A DNA stretch of 64,000 nt from Streptomyces sp. NA02950 (GCF_013364155.1 NZ_CP054916.1:3530501-3594500); one strand, 5' to 3'; positions 27,225 to 36,923 are shown, counted from the first letter of the stretch. A program made the numbers and translations. Notes: a model not told the origin generated them from the sequence alone.

Positions 27225-30200
27225 GTGGAGTTCCGGGTACTGGGTCCGGTGGAGGCATCCGTCGACGGGCGCCCGGTGGATCTGGGGCATCCCAAACAGC
27301 GCGCCGTGGCCGCGGTGCTCCTGTGCGAGCCGAACCGCGCGCTGCCCGCGGAGCAGTTGATCGACCGGGTGTGGGGGGAGGATCCGCCGGGCTCGGTCCG
27401 CAATGTGCTCTACGGGTACATCGGCCGGCTGCGCAGGGCCCTGCGGGCGGCGGGTGGCGGACCCGCCGTCGGCCTGACCCGCCGCTCCGGCGGCTATCAG
27501 CTGGATACCGACCCCGAGCGGGTGGATCTGCACCGTTTCCAGCGGCTGGTGGCACGGGCACGCGGCGGCGACGGCGACCCGGTCGACCTGCTGCGGGACG
27601 CCCTGGACCTGTGGTCCGGGGAGGCCCTGGCCGGGCTGTCCGGCGCCTGGGCGGAGGGAACCCGGGCCCGGCTCGCCGAGGAGCGGCTCACGGCCCGGCT
27701 GGAGCTGTACGAGGCGGAACTGCGACGCGGGCGGGACCGAGAACTCCTGGCGGAACTGCGCGCGTTGACGGAGGAACACCCGCTCGACGAGCGGGCGGTG
27801 CGGCAGTTGATGACGGCGCTGTACCGCAGCGAACGCCAGGCGGAGTCGCTGGACGCCTACGAGGCCACTCGCGTCCGGCTCGCCGATGAGCTCGGTGTGG
27901 ACCCCGGACCGGAGCTGCGGGGGCTGTACGAACGGATTCTGCGCAACGACCCCGAGCTGATGGCGCCGCCCGCGTCAGCGGACCCGGTACCGGAGCCGGT
28001 GGTGGACGCGCGGGCGGCGGACGGGGCCGCGGCCGTCGCCCCCGGGGTGCCCGCCGGGCTGCCGCACACGGTGGGCGGGTTCCGCGGCCGGGAGGGTGAA
28101 CTCGCCCGGCTGGACACCCGGCTGCCGCACGGGACATCCGATGCGTCCGGCGCGTGCGGCGGGCCCGGCGCCGTGACCATCACCGCCATCATCGGCACGG
28201 CGGGCGTCGGCAAGACGGCCCTGGCGGTGCACTGGGCACACCGCACCCGTCACCGCTTCCCGGACGGCCAGCTCTATGTCGATCTGCGTGGCTTCGACCA
28301 CGACTGCGAACCGCTGCGCCCCGCCGAGGCCATCGCGCAGCTGCTGCACGGCCTCGGCGTGCCCCGTGAGCGGATCCCGGCCGACCAGGACCGGCAGGCG
28401 CACCACTACCGCTCGCTGCTGGACGGGCGGCGGATGCTCATCGTGCTGGACAACGCCGTCTCGGCCGAGCAGGTGCGCCCCCTGCTGCCCGGCAGCCCCA
28501 CCTGTCAGGTGCTGGTGACCAGCCGTCAGCGGCTGAGCGGTCTGGTGGCCCGGGACGGTGCCCATCCGCTCGTCCTCGGCTCCCTCGCCCCGGAGGAGGC
28601 CCGCGCGGTGCTGGCCGCGGCCGTGGGCGAGCGGCGGACGGCCGCCGAACCGGCCGCCGCAGGACGGCTGACCGAGCGGTGCGGAGCGCTGCCGCTGGCG
28701 CTGCGGGTCGCCGCGGCCCAGCTGGTGTGCGAGCCCGGCCGGAGCATCGCCGATCTGGCCGACGAACTCGCGGACGGCAACCGGCTGGGCGCGCTGGAAC
28801 TCGACGACGACCCGGCCACGGCGGTCCGCCGCGCCTTCACCCTCTCCTACCGCGCGCTGGCCGACGGGCCCCGCCGGCTCTTCCGGCTGCTGGGGCTGGC
28901 CCCCGGCCCGGAGATCACGGCACCCGCCGCGGCCGCGCTGCTGGACTCCACCGTGCGGGAGGCCGAGCGGCTGCTGCGGGCACTGGACGCGGCGCATCTG
29001 ATCGAGTCGCCGCGGCCGGGCCGGCACCGGCCGCACGACCTGCTGCGCGAGTACGCGGCCGAGCGGGCCGTCGAGGAGATCGGGGCGGCCGAGCGCACCG
29101 CGGCCCTGGAACGGCTGCTGGCGTTCTGGCTGCGGCACACCGAGGCCGCCACGGCGTACGGGTACACCCCGCCGGTCCGGCTGCCGCGCGACCGCGCCGA
29201 CGCCGGTCTGTTCGACGGGCGGGAGGCGGCGCTCGGCTGGCTGGAGGACGAGCGCGCCAATCTGGTCGCCGCCGTCGTCCGCGGCGCGGAGACCGGTCCG
29301 TACCGCACCGCCTGGCAGCTCGCCGACGACCTGCGCACCTACTTCTACCAGCGGCGCCATCTGTCCTCGTGGGAGACGGCGGCGGAGGCGGGGCTGCGCG
29401 CGGCCCGGCGGGCCGCCGATCCGCTGGGCGAGGCCGCGATGGCCCAGAGCCTGGCCACGCTGTACCGGCATACCGGCGAGGTGGGGAGGTCGCTGGAGCA
29501 TCACCGGGCGGCGCTGCACGGCTATCGCGCGGCGGGGTTCGCCGAGGGCGAGGCCGCGATGCTGTGCAATCTGGGCACCTTCTACGACGACCTGGGCGAC
29601 ATCCGGCGCGCGGGCGCGTGGCAGGACCACGGGATCGCGCTGTTCCGGGCGATCGGGCGGACCGAGGTGATCGGCCCCGCGCTCACCAACAGCTCCGGTG
29701 TGTACGTCCAGCTCGGCGAGTTGCGGCGGGCGGTGGACCGGGCCAACGAGGCCATCGAGGTGCAGGCGGGGCATGCGAACCCCTCCGGTACGGTCGGCCC
29801 GCTGATCAACCGCGGGCTCGCCCATCTGGCCTTCGGTGAGCTGGACCGGGCGCTGGCGGACGCCTCGGAGGCGCTGCGGATCTGCGAGGAACTGCGCCAG
29901 CGCCACCATCTGTCCACCGCCCACGATCTGCTGGCCCTGGTGCACCGGGACGCCGGACGCCCGGAGGCGGCCTTCGGCCACGCCGAACGCGCCCTGGAGC
30001 TGGCGGTGGAGACCGGCACCGTCAAGGACGAGACCGACAGCCTCACCACCCTCGGCGAACTGCACCGGCGGGCCGGCCGGGCGGAGCGGGCGGAGGCCCG
30101 GCTCACCCGCTCGCTGGAGACCTCCGCGGCCCACGGGCTGCGCCGCCAGCAGGCGGAAGCCCATCTGGGACTGGCCCATGTACGGCATGGCGCCCGTGCC

Positions 30201-30413
30201 TACGATGCGGCGGCCGGTCACGCCCTGCGCGCCCTGGACCTGGCCCGCGACCAGGGGCTGCGGCTGGTGGAGTGCCGGGCCCATCACACCCTGGCGGCGG
30301 TCTGCCGCCGACTGGGCCGTAGCACCCGGGCCCGGCGGCACGCGGACAGCGCACGGCGGATCCATGCCGCGACCGGCTACCACCCGACGGCGGGCGCCTG
30401 GCCGGTCAGTTGA
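27225..30413 (+). CDS. SARP-type regulator with NB-ARC and TPR domains (AfsR-like)
   Basis: A 1062-residue transcriptional activator. The N-terminal OmpR-like winged helix (1-95, MEFRVLGPVEASVDGRPVDL, KQRAVAAVLL) and BTAD domain (about 100-245) form the SARP unit that binds direct heptameric repeats. An NB-ARC ATPase follows (P-loop GTAGVGKT at 324-331, Walker B MLIVLDN), then winged-helix and TPR arrays up to the C-terminus. This is the AfsR layout, where ATP hydrolysis and protein input gate activation. No biosynthetic cluster is visible nearby, so its targets are unknown. It is divergent from the small secreted protein; the 3' end overlaps the cupin gene by 8 bp. Confidence 0.93.
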   Translation: MEFRVLGPVEASVDGRPVDLGHPKQRAVAAVLLCEPNRALPAEQLIDRVWGEDPPGSVRNVLYGYIGRLRRALRAAGGGPAVGLTRRSGGYQLDTDPERVDLHRFQRLVARARGGDGDPVDLLRDALDLWSGEALAGLSGAWAEGTRARLAEERLTARLELYEAELRRGRDRELLAELRALTEEHPLDERAVRQLMTALYRSERQAESLDAYEATRVRLADELGVDPGPELRGLYERILRNDPELMAPPASADPVPEPVVDARAADGAAAVAPGVPAGLPHTVGGFRGREGELARLDTRLPHGTSDASGACGGPGAVTITAIIGTAGVGKTALAVHWAHRTRHRFPDGQLYVDLRGFDHDCEPLRPAEAIAQLLHGLGVPRERIPADQDRQAHHYRSLLDGRRMLIVLDNAVSAEQVRPLLPGSPTCQVLVTSRQRLSGLVARDGAHPLVLGSLAPEEARAVLAAAVGERRTAAEPAAAGRLTERCGALPLALRVAAAQLVCEPGRSIADLADELADGNRLGALELDDDPATAVRRAFTLSYRALADGPRRLFRLLGLAPGPEITAPAAAALLDSTVREAERLLRALDAAHLIESPRPGRHRPHDLLREYAAERAVEEIGAAERTAALERLLAFWLRHTEAATAYGYTPPVRLPRDRADAGLFDGREAALGWLEDERANLVAAVVRGAETGPYRTAWQLADDLRTYFYQRRHLSSWETAAEAGLRAARRAADPLGEAAMAQSLATLYRHTGEVGRSLEHHRAALHGYRAAGFAEGEAAMLCNLGTFYDDLGDIRRAGAWQDHGIALFRAIGRTEVIGPALTNSSGVYVQLGELRRAVDRANEAIEVQAGHANPSGTVGPLINRGLAHLAFGELDRALADASEALRICEELRQRHHLSTAHDLLALVHRDAGRPEAAFGHAERALELAVETGTVKDETDSLTTLGELHRRAGRAERAEARLTRSLETSAAHGLRRQQAEAHLGLAHVRHGARAYDAAAGHALRALDLARDQGLRLVECRAHHTLAAVCRRLGRSTRARRHADSARRIHAATGYHPTAGAWPVS

Positions 30414-30801
30414 GCGCGTGGCCCGCGGTGCTGTCCACGTGGTCCGGGACCTCGCCCTCGTGGCGGTCGCCGGTCGTCCGCGTCCCGGACGGCTCGACCA
30501 TGAGGATCGAGCCTCCGGGCGAGGACGGCTTGTGCTCGGTGCCCCGGGGGACGACGAAGGTGTCGCCGCGGTAGAGGACGACGGTGGTCTCGGTGCCGTC
30601 GGCGTCCCTCAGGGCGATGTCGAACCGGCCGTCGAGGACCAGGAAGAATTCGTCGGTGTCGTCGTGGACGTGCCAGACGTGCTCCCCCAGGGTGTGGGCG
30701 ATCCGGATGTCGTAGTCGTTCATCCGGGCCACGACGCGGGGGCTGTAGACGTCGTCGAAGGAGGCCAGCGCCTCGCTGAGGTTGACAGGTGCGGTGTCCA
30801 T
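30406..30801 (-). CDS. cupin-fold protein
   Basis: A 131-residue single-domain cupin. Motif 1, HVWHVHDDTDEFFLVLDG, keeps the His-His-Glu metal ligands; motif 2, DTFVVPRGTEHKPSS, keeps the last His. The family covers metal-dependent isomerases, dioxygenases and sugar-binding proteins; no substrate can be inferred. The 3' end overlaps the convergent SARP gene. Confidence 0.88.
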   Translation of the reverse strand: MDTAPVNLSEALASFDDVYSPRVVARMNDYDIRIAHTLGEHVWHVHDDTDEFFLVLDGRFDIALRDADGTETTVVLYRGDTFVVPRGTEHKPSSPGGSILMVEPSGTRTTGDRHEGEVPDHVDSTAGHALN

Positions 30802-30874
30802 GCCCCGATCCTCGGCGGGCGGCCCGGACGCCGTCTTGGACGCTGGTGCGCACCCCGCGGCCCGGGCTCAGCAG

Positions 30875-31819
30875 CTAGCGGCCCGGGCTCCCGGCCGACA
30901 GCTCGCCCAGCAGCCGCCAGGTGCGCAGCCGGTCCTCGCCGGTGCCCATCCCGGTCTGGGAGACGATCACTTCGGTGGCGCCCGCCTCCGTGTAGCGGCG
31001 CAGCTCCGCGGCCACGCTCTCCTCGTCGCCGATCGCCATGAGGTCCCCGGCCCGTTCGACGCCCGCGCGGTCCAGGATGTCGCGGTAGGACGGGATCCCC
31101 TCGTAGAACGCGAACTGTTCGCGGGCCCGCCGCCGCACCGCCTCCACATCGGCGGTGACCAGTGCGGGCACCACGGCGACCACACGCGGCGCGGGCCGCC
31201 CGGCCGCCCGCGCAGCGGCGCCGATGGTGGGCACGACGTACTCGGCGAGGGCCCTCGGCGCGGCGAGGAAGGGCACCGTGCCGTCGGCCAGTTCACCGGT
31301 GACGCGCAGCGCCTGTGGGCCCATCGCCGCGACCAGCACCGGGGCCGGTCCGGCGCCCGCCACCACGACCGGGCCGAAGACGGTACGGGCCCGCAGCGTC
31401 TCCCCCTCGAAGTCGGCCGCGCCCTCGCGCAGCAGACCGCCCAGCACCGTGAGGTACTCGCGCAGATGACGGATGGGCCGGTCGAAGCGGACCCCGAAGC
31501 TCTCCTCCACGAAGGTCTTGCTGGACAGCCCCAGTCCGAGCTGGAACCGCCCGCCGGAGGCCGCCTGGGCGGTGCGCGCCTGCGCGGCCAGGGTGATCGG
31601 ATGCCGGGGGTAGATCGGCACCACACTGGTGCCGGTCCGGATACCGGGCACGGCCTGACCGGCGAGCGCGGCCAGCGTCACCGCGTCGACGTCCTGGCGC
31701 TGGGAAAACCACACGGTGCCGATCCCGGCCGCGGCGGCCTCCAGGACCTGGCCGATCAGCTCGGTCACCAGATTGCCGGTGTGATCGTCACCGGCGGGCA
31801 GAGCGATACCCAGCGACAT
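30875..31819 (-). CDS. LLM-class (F420-type) oxidoreductase
   Basis: A TIM-barrel luciferase-like monooxygenase of 314 residues. The N-terminal strand MSLGIALPAGDDHTG, the middle RFQLGLGLSSKTFVEESFG and the C-terminal GDEESVAAELRRYTEAGATEVIV fit F420-dependent members common in Streptomyces. ATG at 31819 has GAGGAG 8 nt upstream and is favoured over GTG at 31825. Substrate unknown. The leader contains a 9-bp tandem repeat. Confidence 0.88.
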   Translation of the reverse strand: MSLGIALPAGDDHTGNLVTELIGQVLEAAAAGIGTVWFSQRQDVDAVTLAALAGQAVPGIRTGTSVVPIYPRHPITLAAQARTAQAASGGRFQLGLGLSSKTFVEESFGVRFDRPIRHLREYLTVLGGLLREGAADFEGETLRARTVFGPVVVAGAGPAPVLVAAMGPQALRVTGELADGTVPFLAAPRALAEYVVPTIGAAARAAGRPAPRVVAVVPALVTADVEAVRRRAREQFAFYEGIPSYRDILDRAGVERAGDLMAIGDEESVAAELRRYTEAGATEVIVSQTGMGTGEDRLRTWRLLGELSAGSPGR

Positions 31820-31833
31820 CGGCACGTCTCCTC

Positions 31834-31878
31834 TTCAGGGCGTTCAGGGTGTTCAGGGCTTTCCGGGTGTTCAGGGCG
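31834..31878. repeat. 9-bp tandem repeat, five units
   Basis: Units TTCAGGGCG, TTCAGGGTG, TTCAGGGCT, TTCCGGGTG and TTCAGGGCG follow one another without gaps, and a decayed sixth (TTTTTCAGG) comes after. The array sits 15 bp upstream of the LLM oxidoreductase start, so it is in its leader or promoter. It could be a slippage-prone expression switch or a chance tract. Confidence 0.8.
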
Positions 31879-32023
31879 TTTTTCAGGCATTGTGCTGGTC
31901 ACGACGTGGGGACGGCCCGCCCCCGACCACCTGACACCGCCAACCGGGCGGGCCCCGACCGCATTCCGGTACCAGCGAAAATGCCCTCGCATGGCCCACC
32001 CGCGCCCCGATAGCGTCGGGCCC

Positions 32024-32512
32024 ATGGCCACTCCGGACACCTCAGCCCATCCACGGTTCGCCGACGCCCTGCGCGAACTCGGCCTGGAGGTGGAGGTGCG
32101 CGGCTTCCCCGAAGCGGTCCGCACCGCGGCCCAGGCCGCCGCCGCGCTCGGCTGCGAGCTGAGCCAGATCGTGAAGTCGCTGGTCTTCGAGGCGGACGGT
32201 GAGCCGGTGCTGGTGCTGATGGACGGCGCCTCGCGGGTCGACGTCGAGCGGGTACGCGATGAGCTGGGCGCCGGGGCCGTCCGGCGCGCGGACCCGGCGC
32301 TGGTACGGGAGACCACGGGCTACGCCATCGGCGGGGTACCGCCCTTCGGACACCGGGTGCGCACCCGGGTGCTGGCCGACCGCCGACTGCTCGGCCACGC
32401 AACGGTGTGGGCCGCCGCGGGCACCCCGCACACCGTGTTCCCGCTGGCCCCGGGCGAACTGGTCGGCCACGCCGGTGCCACCCTGGTGGATGTGCGCGAG
32501 CGCACCGCGTGA
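32024..32512 (+). CDS. YbaK/ProX-type aminoacyl-tRNA deacylase
   Basis: A 162-residue editing-domain protein. The substrate-site Lys lies in GCELSQIVKSLVFEADGEPVLVLMDG, and GYAIGGVPPFGH is the conserved G-G-x-P-P loop. It hydrolyses mischarged tRNA (for example Cys- or Ala-tRNAPro). ATG at 32024 is 8 nt after the -10-like TAGCGT (32011-32016), implying a leaderless message. The downstream transporter gene overlaps its stop (GTGA). Confidence 0.9.
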   Translation: MATPDTSAHPRFADALRELGLEVEVRGFPEAVRTAAQAAAALGCELSQIVKSLVFEADGEPVLVLMDGASRVDVERVRDELGAGAVRRADPALVRETTGYAIGGVPPFGHRVRTRVLADRRLLGHATVWAAAGTPHTVFPLAPGELVGHAGATLVDVRERTA

Positions 32513-33290
32513 CCCCGCTCGTCGCCGCCGCGGTGCTCATCGCGGCCCTCACCCACGCCAGTTGGAACGCCGTCGCGCACGGCATCAGGGACCAGCTGCT
32601 CGCGTTCACCCTGGTGGGCGGCGGCGGGGCGGTGTGCGGGCTGGCGATGGCCGCCTTCACCCCGGTGCCGGACGCCGCCGCCTGGCCGTATCTGGTGGCC
32701 TCCGCGCTGGTGCACGTCATCTACTACCTGCTGCTGATGCGCTCGTTCCACCCCGGGGACTTCGGCCGGATGTACCCCATCGCCCGTGGCACCGCGCCGC
32801 TGGTGGTGACCGTGCTCGCCGCGGTCTTCGTCGGCGAGACACCGGACGGCTGGCAGGCGACGGGCATCGCGCTGGCGTCGGCGCGGCTGCTGGGGGTGGC
32901 GCTGTGGGGCATCCGGGGCGCCCGCCGTCAGCCGCTCGCCGACGGCGGGACGACGGGCGGGAGCGCGGCGAGGCGAGCGGCGGACGGCACTGGCCGGCGC
33001 TCACCGCCGCCGTCGCCACCGGTCTGTCCATCGCCGCGTACACGGTCGTGGACGGTCTGGGCGTGCGCGCCTCCGGCAGCTCGACCGGCTACATCGCCTG
33101 GCTGATGGTCCTGGGAGGCTTCGCCGTCCCGGTGTACGCGCTCGTGGTCCGCCGCCGCGCGCTCATCGGCCGGCTGCGCCCAGTGGCGCTGCGCGGTCTG
33201 CTCGGCGGGGTGCTGTCGGTCTTCGCGTACGGCCTGGTGCTGTGGGCGCAGACGCGGGCACCGCCCGCCCCGGTCGCGCGCCTCCCGGTG
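32509..33290 (+). pseudogene. DMT/EamA-type transporter, frameshifted and truncated
   Basis: The first half, from GTG 32509, reads a normal EamA membrane half (VAAAVLIAALTHASWNAVAHG ... DFGRMYPIARGTAPLVVTVLAAVFVGE) up to about residue 140. The second half (LTAAVATGLSIAAYTVVDGLGVRASG ... GLLGGVLSVFAYGLVLWAQTRAP) is in another frame. The shift lies between about 32925 and 32995 and fits loss of one base or gain of two. After VLWAQTRAP the transporter sequence stops and about 60 residues are missing. It is translationally coupled to the YbaK gene. Either a sequencing error plus deletion or a true pseudogene; the truncation favours the latter. Confidence 0.8.
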
Positions 33291-33292
33291 AA

Positions 33293-33480
33293 CCCATGCG
33301 GCGCTCACCGGGGAGCTGCTCAGGCTGCTGCGCGACGGGGTGCCGGACGGACCGGAGTTGCTCGACCTGGACACCGTCTACGCCCGGGTGTACGCGGCAC
33401 CGCGGGCCAAGGGGCGGCCGCTGCCGCAAAAGCGCGACCGCAACACCGCCGGACGGCTCGCCCTGTCCCGCAACGCGGCC
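33293..33480 (+). pseudogene. C-terminal remnant of a caspase-like (peptidase C14) protein
   Basis: In one frame this reads HAALTGELLRLLRDGVPD, then GPELLDLDTVYARVYAAPRA, then KGRPLPQKRDRNTAGRLALSRNAA. This is the usual C-terminus of Streptomyces caspase-family proteins. The catalytic His/Cys part is absent. It is joined directly to the truncated transporter, so a deletion probably fused two once-distant genes. A fragment only; no start or ribosome site. Confidence 0.65.
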
Positions 33481-34017
33481 CGGACTCCGCCGGGTTTCGG
33501 CCCGCCGCCCCCGCCGTACGAGGTCGAACCGGAGCCCGCCCGGTCACCGTTACCCACCGCCACCTGGAGCGGCGGTCCGCCGCCGTGCTGCGCGCTGCCG
33601 TCCCTCATGCCGATCCCCCCGGTCCCGGCTCCGTCGCCGTGCCGCCGTGCCGTGCCCGCGCCGCGCGGGACAGGGATCGGCACGGTGCGCGGGGCGGATT
33701 CCGCCGTGCCATCGGGGAGGGCGGAGCGCATACCGCTCGTACGCGCGTGGCCATGGGCCGCCGTCGTACGCGCTCCACCCGGCTTTCCCCCGTTGTCCCC
33801 CGATTCCGGCAGGGCAGCGCCACCCCCTGACGCACTCCCTGCCGGAAGGCCTCCCAGTCTGGGCGGACCGGGGATGGCGCCATAGGGACCCTTGGCCCTG
33901 ATCGGCTCAGCGGCACGGATACCGGAGGGCGGGCGGAAGCATCCAAGGGGCGTGCGGACAGAGGTAGTTCACGCCGTACGCACGCGATCGCCGGCCACCG
34001 GGCGCGCCGGGCGTGCG
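33481..34017. other. decayed region without a confident gene
   Basis: 537 bp between the caspase remnant and the serine hydrolase stop. Frames here are Pro/Arg-rich and low in complexity. The frame of the caspase remnant stays open to 33885 but loses any family likeness. It looks like degraded coding DNA. No promoter or terminator was identified with confidence. Confidence 0.55.
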
Positions 34018-35235
34018 CTACGCCTCCTGGGCGGCCAGGGCCGTCCGCACCGCGCGCACCAGCGCCTGCGCACGCGGGTCCGCGGTGACCCCGCGCTGCA
34101 TCCCGTTGGTGACGTAGCCGAAGCCGATCCGGGCCTCGGGGTCGGCGAAGGCGAGGGAGCCGCCGCGGCCCGGGTGGCCGAAGGAGCCGGGTCCCAGCAG
34201 CGGGGACGCCGGTCCGTGCAGCATGTAGCCGAGCCCGAACCGGGTGCCCACGACCAGCACCCGGTCCGGTCCCGCGGACTCCTCGGTACGGGCCAGGGTC
34301 AGGGTCGCCGGGGCGAAGAGCCGTCCGCCCGCACGGGCGGTACGGGCCGAGGGCAGCGGGCCGATCAGCGCCGCGTAGAAGCGGGCCAGCGCGTCGGCGG
34401 TGGCCACCCCGCCCGAGGCGGGCAGTTCGGCGGCGAGATACGCCGGGTCGTTCTCGTCCGGCAGCGGAGTGATCGCGGCGAACGCCCGCCGCGTCAGCGA
34501 CTCCGGGTCCCGGTACGCCTCGGTGACCGAGCGCTTGGGGCGCAGCCGCAACCCCTGGGCGGCGGGGCCCGCGGGCGCCTCCACCGACGCGATCCGGCCG
34601 ACGCGCCCGCGCTGTTCCTCGGGCAGTCCGAGCCACAGGTCGAGGCCGAGCGGGCGGCTGATCTCCTCGACGATCCAGCGTCCGATGGTCCGCCCTGTCA
34701 CCCTCCGCACCAGCTCGCTCATCAGCCAGCTGTAGGTCTGGGCGTGGTAGCCGTGGTCCGTTCCGGGCTCCCACACGGGACGCTGGGCGGCGACGGCCCG
34801 CGGCCCGGATATGCCGTCCAGCGCCTCGTGCGGGGTGAGCGGGGTGTCGAGCACCGGCACTCCGGTCCGGTGGCCCAGCAGATGCCGTACCAGTACCCGG
34901 TCCTTGCCGTTCGCCTTGAACTCCGGCCAGTAGGTGCCGATCCGGCCGTCCAGATCGAGCTGGCCGCGCTGGTGGAGCAGCAGCGGCACCGCGGCGGCGA
35001 CGCCCTTGGTGACGGACCGGACGACCTGCGCGGTGTCCGGGGCCCACGGCTCGGCGGCGCCGTCGGCGTCACCGTCGTCGGCATGCTTCGTACCGCCCCA
35101 CAGGTCGACGATCTTCTCGCCCTCCCGGTAGAGGACAAGGGCCGCGCCGCGCTCGCCGCGGCGGGCGAAGTTCTCCGCGAAAGCGTCCCGGACCGGTTCA
35201 AAACCGGCGGCCACCGTGCCCTGGACGTCCACCAC
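34018..35235 (-). CDS. beta-lactamase-fold serine hydrolase/esterase (class C type)
   Basis: A 405-residue hydrolase of the penicillin-binding-like esterase family (EstB type). The catalytic S74-V-T-K77 is in RSVTKGVAA. The Tyr motif is YHAQTYSW, and the HxG-type third motif is HPGRGGS. There is no clear signal peptide, so it is probably cytoplasmic and an esterase rather than a drug-hydrolysing enzyme. Two adjacent GTG codons (35235, 35232) follow GCAGGAG; the first was chosen. Confidence 0.88.
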   Translation of the reverse strand: MVDVQGTVAAGFEPVRDAFAENFARRGERGAALVLYREGEKIVDLWGGTKHADDGDADGAAEPWAPDTAQVVRSVTKGVAAAVPLLLHQRGQLDLDGRIGTYWPEFKANGKDRVLVRHLLGHRTGVPVLDTPLTPHEALDGISGPRAVAAQRPVWEPGTDHGYHAQTYSWLMSELVRRVTGRTIGRWIVEEISRPLGLDLWLGLPEEQRGRVGRIASVEAPAGPAAQGLRLRPKRSVTEAYRDPESLTRRAFAAITPLPDENDPAYLAAELPASGGVATADALARFYAALIGPLPSARTARAGGRLFAPATLTLARTEESAGPDRVLVVGTRFGLGYMLHGPASPLLGPGSFGHPGRGGSLAFADPEARIGFGYVTNGMQRGVTADPRAQALVRAVRTALAAQEA

Positions 35236-35348
35236 TGATCCGACTCCTGCCCTGCCGACGCGACCGAGTGCGCTGCGAATTCCGCTGCGTCTCCTTATGG
35301 TGCACGGTCCCGGCGGCGGCCCCGACCGGGCCCCCTCGGCCGGTCCGC

Positions 35349-36161
35349 TCACCGCGCCGGGACCGTCACCGACCTCGGGTCGAAGCCGAACGGCAACTCC
35401 AGCCGGTGGGCGCGCATCAGCTCCTCGTCACACAGCAGCTCCTGGGTGGTGCCATCGGCAGTGATCACCCCGCCGGAGAGCACCACGGAGCGCGGACACA
35501 GCTCCAGCGCGTACGGCAGATCGTGGGTGACCATCAGCACGGTGACGTCCAGCGAGCGCAGGATGTCGGCGAGTTCGCGGCGCGAGGCCGGGTCGAGGTT
35601 GGAGGACGGCTCGTCCAGCACCAGGATCTCCGGCTCCATCGCGAGCACCGTCGCCACGGCCACCCGCCGCCGCTGTCCGAAGGAGAGGTGGTGCGGCGGC
35701 CGGTCGGCGAAGTCGGCCATGCCGACCCGCTCCAGCGCGGTGCGCACCCGTTCCTCCAGCTCGGCGTCGCGCAGTCCGGCCGAGGCCGGGCCGAAGGCCA
35801 CGTCCTCGCGGACGGTCGGCATGAACAGCTGGTCGTCGGGGTCCTGGAAGACGATGCCCACCCGGCGGCGGATCTCGGGCAGATGCCGCTTGGCCACCGG
35901 CAGCCCGGCGACCGTCACCGTCCCGGCGCCCGCGCCGAGGATGCCGTTGAGATGCAGGACGAGGGTGGTCTTGCCCGCCCCGTTGGGCCCGAGCAGGGCC
36001 ACCCGCTCACCGCGGGCGACGGTCAGATCGACGCCGAAGAGGGCCTGGTGGCCGTCGGGGTAGGCGTAGGCGAGACCGGACACCTGGAGCGAGGGCGGCA
36101 CCTCCGGCCCGGCGGCCGGTGTCTCCGCGGCCGGTGTGTTCGGTGTCTCGGGTGCGGTCAT
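35349..36161 (-). CDS. cbiO: ECF-type cobalt/nickel transporter ATP-binding subunit
   Basis: 270 residues. Walker A GPNGAGKTT, Q-loop FQDPDDQLF, ABC signature LSFGQRRRVA and Walker B ILVLDEPSSNLD are intact, as is the His switch VTHD. It powers metal uptake with the CbiQ and CbiM subunits encoded just upstream. ATG at 36161 overlaps the cbiQ stop (ATGA); an in-frame ATG at 36173 is less likely. A single ATPase gene implies a CbiO homodimer. Confidence 0.93.
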   Translation of the reverse strand: MTAPETPNTPAAETPAAGPEVPPSLQVSGLAYAYPDGHQALFGVDLTVARGERVALLGPNGAGKTTLVLHLNGILGAGAGTVTVAGLPVAKRHLPEIRRRVGIVFQDPDDQLFMPTVREDVAFGPASAGLRDAELEERVRTALERVGMADFADRPPHHLSFGQRRRVAVATVLAMEPEILVLDEPSSNLDPASRRELADILRSLDVTVLMVTHDLPYALELCPRSVVLSGGVITADGTTQELLCDEELMRAHRLELPFGFDPRSVTVPAR

Positions 36162-36922
36162 CTGAGCATCCATCCGGTCAGGCAGACCACCAGCGCGGTC
36201 AGCGGGAGGGCGGCGGCGTACGTCCACTGGGCCCGGGACGCCGTCACATCGTCGATCACCGGCATGGTGCCCGTGTAACCGCGGCTGACCATCGCCAGAT
36301 GGACCCGCTCACCCCGCTCGTACGAGCGGATGAACAGCGCCCCGGCCGACTTCGCGAGCACCCCCCAGTGCTGGACGCCCCGCGCCTCGAAACCGCGCGA
36401 GCGGCGGGCGATCCGCATCCGGCGCATCTCATCGGTGATCACGTCCCCGTAGCGGATCATGAACGAGGCGATCTGCACCATCAGCGGGGGCATCCGCAGC
36501 CGCTGGAGCCCGAGCAGCAGGGAGCGCAGCTCGGTGGTGGACGCCAGCAGGACCGAGGCGGCGACGCCGAGGGTCCCCTTGGCCAGGATGTTCCAGGCGC
36601 TCCACAGCCCGGACTGGCTGAGCGACATCCCCAGCACCTGGACGCGCTCGCCCTCCGCGACGAACGGCATCAGCACGGCGAAGGCCACGAACGGAATCTC
36701 GATGAGCAGCCGCCGCAGCAGAAAGCCCGCCGGGATCCGCGCCACCGCGGCCACCCCCGCCAGCAGCAGCGCGTACGCCCCGAAGGCCCAGACCGCCTCG
36801 CGCGGGGTGGAGACGACCACCAGCACCAAGCAGAACACCGCGGCGATCTTGCAGTGCGGGGGCAGGGCGTGCACGGGAGAGCGGCCCTCCCGGTAGAGCC
36901 GGTGGGCGTGGCCCGCACCCAC
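36158..36922 (-). CDS. cbiQ: ECF-type cobalt/nickel transporter T-subunit
   Basis: 254 residues, about five membrane helices. The two coupling helices carry the Ala-Arg-Gly type motifs IARRSRGFEARG and MVSRGYTG that contact the ATPase. GTG at 36922 lies 1 nt after the end of the cbiM coding region. The transmembrane coupling protein between CbiM and CbiO. The short cytosolic N-terminus GAGHAHRLYREG is normal for the family. Confidence 0.92.
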   Translation of the reverse strand: MGAGHAHRLYREGRSPVHALPPHCKIAAVFCLVLVVVSTPREAVWAFGAYALLLAGVAAVARIPAGFLLRRLLIEIPFVAFAVLMPFVAEGERVQVLGMSLSQSGLWSAWNILAKGTLGVAASVLLASTTELRSLLLGLQRLRMPPLMVQIASFMIRYGDVITDEMRRMRIARRSRGFEARGVQHWGVLAKSAGALFIRSYERGERVHLAMVSRGYTGTMPVIDDVTASRAQWTYAAALPLTALVVCLTGWMLR

Positions 36923-36923
36923 G

